From positions 1-7,376 of the forward strand of contig JAHWJJ010000225.1 of the NCBI GenBank assembly GCA_019348475.1: DNA of 7,376 nucleotides, in the 5' to 3' direction. Positions 4,537-7,376 of this stretch are shown piece after piece. The translations under genes and the position numbers were made by a program. The stretch's first letter is position 1. Each line of letters opens with the position of its first letter. Source of the stretch: Gemmatimonadota bacterium. Its GTDB lineage: Bacteria; Gemmatimonadota; Gemmatimonadetes; Longimicrobiales; Longimicrobiaceae. The notes beneath the pieces were generated by a model, which worked only from the letters and a program-made list of their open reading frames with translations, was not told the origin of the DNA and ran no database searches.

Positions 4537-5586
4537 ATGCTGAATAGACGGGGAGGGTCAGGCGCGCTGGCGGCGCTCGCGCTGGTGCTGGCGGGGGCGT
4601 GCGGGGGCGGGGGGGATGCGGGGCAGGTGGTGACCGTCTACTCGCCGCACGGGCGCGAGATGCTGCAGGCTTTCGAAAAGCAGTTCGAAGCGGCCAACCC
4701 CGGCGTCGACGTGCAGTGGGTGGACATGGGGTCGCAGGAGGTGTTCGACCGCATCCGCTCGGAGCGCGCCAACCCGCAGGCGGACGTGTGGTGGGGCGCA
4801 CCGGCGCCGCTCTTTCAGCAGGCGGCGGGCGACTCGCTGCTGGAGCGCTTCGTCCCCACCTGGGCGGGCGCGCTGCCGGCGGACGCGAAGAGCGCCGACG
4901 GGCTGTGGCACGGCAACTACCTCACCCCCGAGGTCATCGCCTACAACTCCGCCGCCATCCCCGCGGACCAGGCGCCACAGGACTGGGACGACGTGCTGGA
5001 TCCGCGGTGGAAGGGAAAGGTGATCATCCGCGATCCCATGGCCAGCGGAACCATGCGCACCATCTTCGGCATGGTGATCGATCGGTCCCTGCGCGCCACG
5101 GGGGATACGGCGCAGGGATTCCAGTGGCTGCGGCGGCTGGACCGACAGACGAAGGAGTACGTGCTGAATCCCACCATCCTCTATCAGAAGCTGGCGCGGC
5201 AGGAGGGGCTGGTGACGCTCTGGGATCTGCCCGACATCGAAATCATCAAGAAGCAGTACAATTACCCCATCGACTACGTGATCCCCCGCAGCGGCACGCC
5301 GCTGCTGGTGGACGCCGTCGCGGTGGTGCGCGGCGCGCCCAACCCGGAGCTGGCGCGGCAGTTCGTGGAGTTCGTCGGCAGCAACGCGGCGCTCGCGCCG
5401 GCCGCGCGCGACTACTTTCGCCTTCCCGCGCGCACCGACTTTCCCGCGGACTCACTCCCCGAGCGCCTGCGCGCCGTCCGGGCGCAGATCCGCCCCGAGC
5501 CCATCGACTGGCAGCGCCTGCAGCAGCAGGGCCCCGCCTGGATGCGCCACTGGGACGAGCACGTCCGCAACCAGGGCGGGCGATAA
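4537..5586 (+). CDS. ABC transporter substrate-binding lipoprotein (extracellular solute-binding family)
   Basis: 349 residues. A lipoprotein signal leads to LAGAC with Cys22 as the likely lipidated residue, so the protein should be membrane-anchored outside the cytoplasmic membrane. The mature part has the layout of the AfuA/FbpA-like solute-binding family (COG1840 type): VVTVYSPHGREM at 31-42, then QADVWWGAPAP, the GLWHGNYLTPEVIAYNS hinge region, DPRWKGKVIIRDP, and WDLPDIEII followed by a C-terminal helical lobe. The double tyrosine typical of iron-binding FbpA proteins is not seen, so I do not assign Fe(III) as substrate; a metal complex, polyamine or organophosphonate are all possible. 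The frame is open upstream to 4021, but that part is repeat DNA. ATG 4537 is chosen because the signal peptide begins there. No clear Shine-Dalgarno sequence precedes it. An ABC ATPase lies one gene downstream. Confidence 0.85.
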   Translation: MLNRRGGSGALAALALVLAGACGGGGDAGQVVTVYSPHGREMLQAFEKQFEAANPGVDVQWVDMGSQEVFDRIRSERANPQADVWWGAPAPLFQQAAGDSLLERFVPTWAGALPADAKSADGLWHGNYLTPEVIAYNSAAIPADQAPQDWDDVLDPRWKGKVIIRDPMASGTMRTIFGMVIDRSLRATGDTAQGFQWLRRLDRQTKEYVLNPTILYQKLARQEGLVTLWDLPDIEIIKKQYNYPIDYVIPRSGTPLLVDAVAVVRGAPNPELARQFVEFVGSNAALAPAARDYFRLPARTDFPADSLPERLRAVRAQIRPEPIDWQRLQQQGPAWMRHWDEHVRNQGGR

Positions 5587-5599
5587 GCCGCACTTATCG
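5581..5599 (+). promoter_or_regulatory. Small hairpin spanning stop and start codons
   Basis: CGATAAG (5581-5587) pairs perfectly with CTTATCG (5593-5599) around a 5-nt loop. The TAA stop of the solute-binding gene is in the left arm, and the G of the GTG start of the next gene closes the right arm. No Shine-Dalgarno sequence precedes that GTG, so ribosomes finishing the upstream gene may open the hairpin and re-initiate. This coupling is inferred. Confidence 0.55.
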
Positions 5600-6585
5600 T
5601 GAGTGTAGACCCCAAGGGCGTCTGGCCATCCCAGTATCCACCGCTGGACGTGTGGCTCGGGTGGTTAATTGACCCAGCAGACGCCGCGTTCATTAGGTGG
5701 ACTTTCCCAACTGATAAGCACCGTGATGACTTTGTTGAACGGATAGATTCGTTTTCTGAGGAGACGGTGCGTCTTGTCCTCCGCTCGTTTCTTATCGAGT
5801 CCACGTCGCTCGGGTGTGACGACCGGCACTGGAAATTCCGGGAGTATCTGTCAGCCAATGCTACCAATGATCCTCGACTGCAGGAAATGCTGGATGGAAA
5901 TCCGAATTCAGAATATCACCGCAGGTTGGCATACTGGCAGATCATGGGAAGGCGTGGGCCACCGCCTTGGGAGGGTCTCACCTGGGTTCTCGATCTTTTA
6001 CCCGAGCATCCGGAAAAGGCTGTAGATGCGATCAGCGCCTACATCGTTGCTCACGGACAGATCCTGCCCGACGGTAGGTTCTCGGGACTCGGCGACGCGG
6101 CTGATTTGATCAGGATCCGTTTCATTGGTGTCCCGACCACCGAAGACGAGGCAGTTGAGCTGATCCGGGCGCTTGATTGGGATCGCTTCGAGGCCCTTGT
6201 AGCGCGCTTGTATGCCGCGATGGGCTACAGCACGCGCCTTACACGAGCGGGTGCGGACGGAGGCTATGACATAGAGGCCACTCGCAGCGGTCCGGGTAAG
6301 CAGGAGCGCATCCTTGTCGATTGCAAACGGCACAACAAACCGGTCGGCGTGACGCCAGTGCGTGGAATGCTCGGGTTGGTGATTGAACACCGCGCCAACA
6401 AGGGCGTCCTGGTAGCATCATCCGGATTCACACGACCGGCGCGTGTGTTTTCAGCCTCTGACGCGCGTATCGAACTGCTCAATGCCAAAGCACTCGTGCC
6501 GCTGCTGAATCAGCATCTTGGAGCCAAATGGCCGGAACGACTAGAATCGCTGATCGCAGAGGGCTTCCGGAGCCGGGCAGCGTGA
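5599..6585 (+). CDS. Mrr-like restriction endonuclease domain protein
   Basis: 328 residues, start GTG 5599. Residues about 190-310 match the Mrr/restriction-endonuclease type IV fold: DWDRFEALVARLYAAMGY, then GADGGYDI with catalytic Asp224, then ILVDCKR with the D241-x-K243 pair, and the ending GVLVASSGFTRPA. Mrr-type sites usually read Q-x-K or E-x-K, so Asp at 241 is a variant. The N-terminal 180 residues are Trp-rich (LDVWLGWLIDP, HWKFREYL, PPPWEGLTWVLDLL) and belong to no family I recognise; they may sense a target or partner. Base composition differs from the neighbours: 25 of 60 bases are G or C at 5701-5760 against 45 of 60 at 5521-5580. It lies 12 bp after the transporter lipoprotein and overlaps the ATPase start by 4 bp. 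Likely a horizontally acquired defence-type DNase; activity on modified DNA is possible but unproven. Confidence 0.8.
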   Translation: MSVDPKGVWPSQYPPLDVWLGWLIDPADAAFIRWTFPTDKHRDDFVERIDSFSEETVRLVLRSFLIESTSLGCDDRHWKFREYLSANATNDPRLQEMLDGNPNSEYHRRLAYWQIMGRRGPPPWEGLTWVLDLLPEHPEKAVDAISAYIVAHGQILPDGRFSGLGDAADLIRIRFIGVPTTEDEAVELIRALDWDRFEALVARLYAAMGYSTRLTRAGADGGYDIEATRSGPGKQERILVDCKRHNKPVGVTPVRGMLGLVIEHRANKGVLVASSGFTRPARVFSASDARIELLNAKALVPLLNQHLGAKWPERLESLIAEGFRSRAA

Positions 6586-7376
6586 ATTCGCAGAAAGTGC
6601 ACACGGCATCCTTGCAGTTGAACCGCTTGACCCGCCGCTTCGGCGAGACGCTCGCGGTCGACAGTGTGTCGCTGGAAGTCGCGGCGGGCGAGTTCCTTAC
6701 GCTCCTCGGCCCCTCCGGCTGCGGCAAGACGACCACGCTGCGGATGATCGCGGGGTTCGAGCAGCCCACGTCCGGCCGCGTGGTCGTGGGGGACCGCGAC
6801 GTCACGGGGCTGCCGCCGCAGCGGCGGGACGTGGGGATGGTGTTCCAGAACTACGCGCTCTTTCCGCACCTGGACGTGTGGGAGAACGTGGCGTTCGGCC
6901 TCAAGTCGCGCGGCGACCGCAGGGACGGCGTGGCGCCGCAGGTGAAGCGCGCGCTGGAGCTGGTGGAGATGGGCGGATACGGCCGGCGCAAGGTGCAGGA
7001 GCTTTCCGGCGGCCAGCAGCAGCGGGTGGCCCTGGCCCGCGCGCTCGCGCCGGAGCCGCCGCTGCTGCTGCTGGACGAGCCGCTCAGCAACCTGGACGCC
7101 GCCCTGCGCGAGCGCACGCGCGACGAGCTGCGCGCCCTGCTCAAGCGGCTGGGGATGACCGCCGTGTTCGTCACGCACGACCAGGAAGAGGCGTTTGCGC
7201 TCTCGGACCGCGTCGCGGTGCTGAACCTGGGACGGCTGCAGCAGCTGGGCACGCCCCAGGAGCTGTACGGCGCCCCCGCCAACGCCTTCGTCGCCGCCTT
7301 CTTGGGCCGCGCCAACTTCTTCGCCGCGACGGTGGATTCGGTGGATGGCGATGGCGCCGTCTGCCGCCTGTCCACC
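6582..7376 (+). CDS. ABC transporter ATP-binding protein (MalK/PotA/FbpC type), 3' end beyond window
   Basis: 265 residues visible; the gene runs off the window. It has every ATPase motif: Walker A GPSGCGKT (43-50), Q-loop Gln89, signature LSGGQ (141-145), Walker B LLLLDE (161-166), D-loop LSNLD, and switch His199 in VTHDQEEA. From about residue 243 (RANFFAATV) a C-terminal TOBE-like regulatory domain begins, as in importers of the MalK, PotA and FbpC class. GTG 6582 overlaps the TGA of the nuclease gene in a GTGA arrangement, implying translational coupling. GTG 6597 is an alternative start, and conservation begins only at about residue 11. It probably energises import of the ligand bound by the lipoprotein at 4537-5586; a permease gene would be expected next, outside the window. 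Confidence 0.9.
   Translation, partial: MNSQKVHTASLQLNRLTRRFGETLAVDSVSLEVAAGEFLTLLGPSGCGKTTTLRMIAGFEQPTSGRVVVGDRDVTGLPPQRRDVGMVFQNYALFPHLDVWENVAFGLKSRGDRRDGVAPQVKRALELVEMGGYGRRKVQELSGGQQQRVALARALAPEPPLLLLDEPLSNLDAALRERTRDELRALLKRLGMTAVFVTHDQEEAFALSDRVAVLNLGRLQQLGTPQELYGAPANAFVAAFLGRANFFAATVDSVDGDGAVCRLST

Noticed and set aside
3122..4543. A plus-strand open frame running from inside the PIG-L gene through the repeats
   Set aside because: Out of frame with the real gene and made of Arg/Gly-rich translation of repeat DNA.
6597..6599. GTG 6597 as the ATPase start
   Set aside because: Possible, but GTG 6582 gives the coupled overlap with the preceding stop codon and is slightly preferred.

Overview
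The window is about 70% G+C. It carries a long secreted PIG-L-type protein, a lipoprotein-anchored solute-binding protein, an ABC ATPase, and clusters of G-rich dispersed repeats. This combination suggests a Gemmatimonadota bacterium, possibly of the Longimicrobium group. That placement rests on overall style (composition, repeat type, protein families) and not on a marker gene.

Positions 1-540, minus strand: a tRNA cluster. The first gene in transcription order is an ordinary tRNA-His(GUG). It is followed by two tandem tRNA-like genes with good acceptor, D and T arms. In both, the anticodon loop is replaced by a 59- or 62-nt sequence, and the two loops share a 39-nt core that matches at 31 positions. 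The anticodon stems differ by compensating base pairs, so the arm looks maintained. A three-repeat G-quadruplex motif lies just past the last of them.

Positions 541-1391: no convincing protein gene. The best candidate here is a small RNA of about 97 nt on the minus strand. A TTGACA-17-TACACT promoter precedes a three-way junction closed by a 16-bp basal stem that runs straight into seven U residues. A second minus-strand terminator lies at 697-739. A plus-strand promoter ends six bases before the ATG of the next gene, which suggests a leaderless mRNA.

Positions 1392-4001: an exported 869-residue protein with an N-terminal PIG-L (LmbE-like) zinc deacetylase domain, beta-rich middle domains and a C-terminal class I glutamine-amidotransferase-like domain. 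Positions 4002-4536 are non-coding repeats: an 8-bp tandem array, two 84-bp repeats with one difference between them, a 12-bp perfect hairpin, and a degenerate third copy.

Positions 4537-7376: an apparent operon. A solute-binding lipoprotein and an ABC ATPase (the latter cut by the window end) form an importer. Between them sits an unrelated Mrr-like restriction endonuclease gene of lower G+C. It is 12 bp from the upstream gene and overlaps the downstream one by 4 bp, so it looks like a foreign nuclease gene lodged inside a transport operon and likely co-translated with it.

The two observations most worth following are the tRNA-like pair with the shared loop insert and the three-way-junction small RNA.
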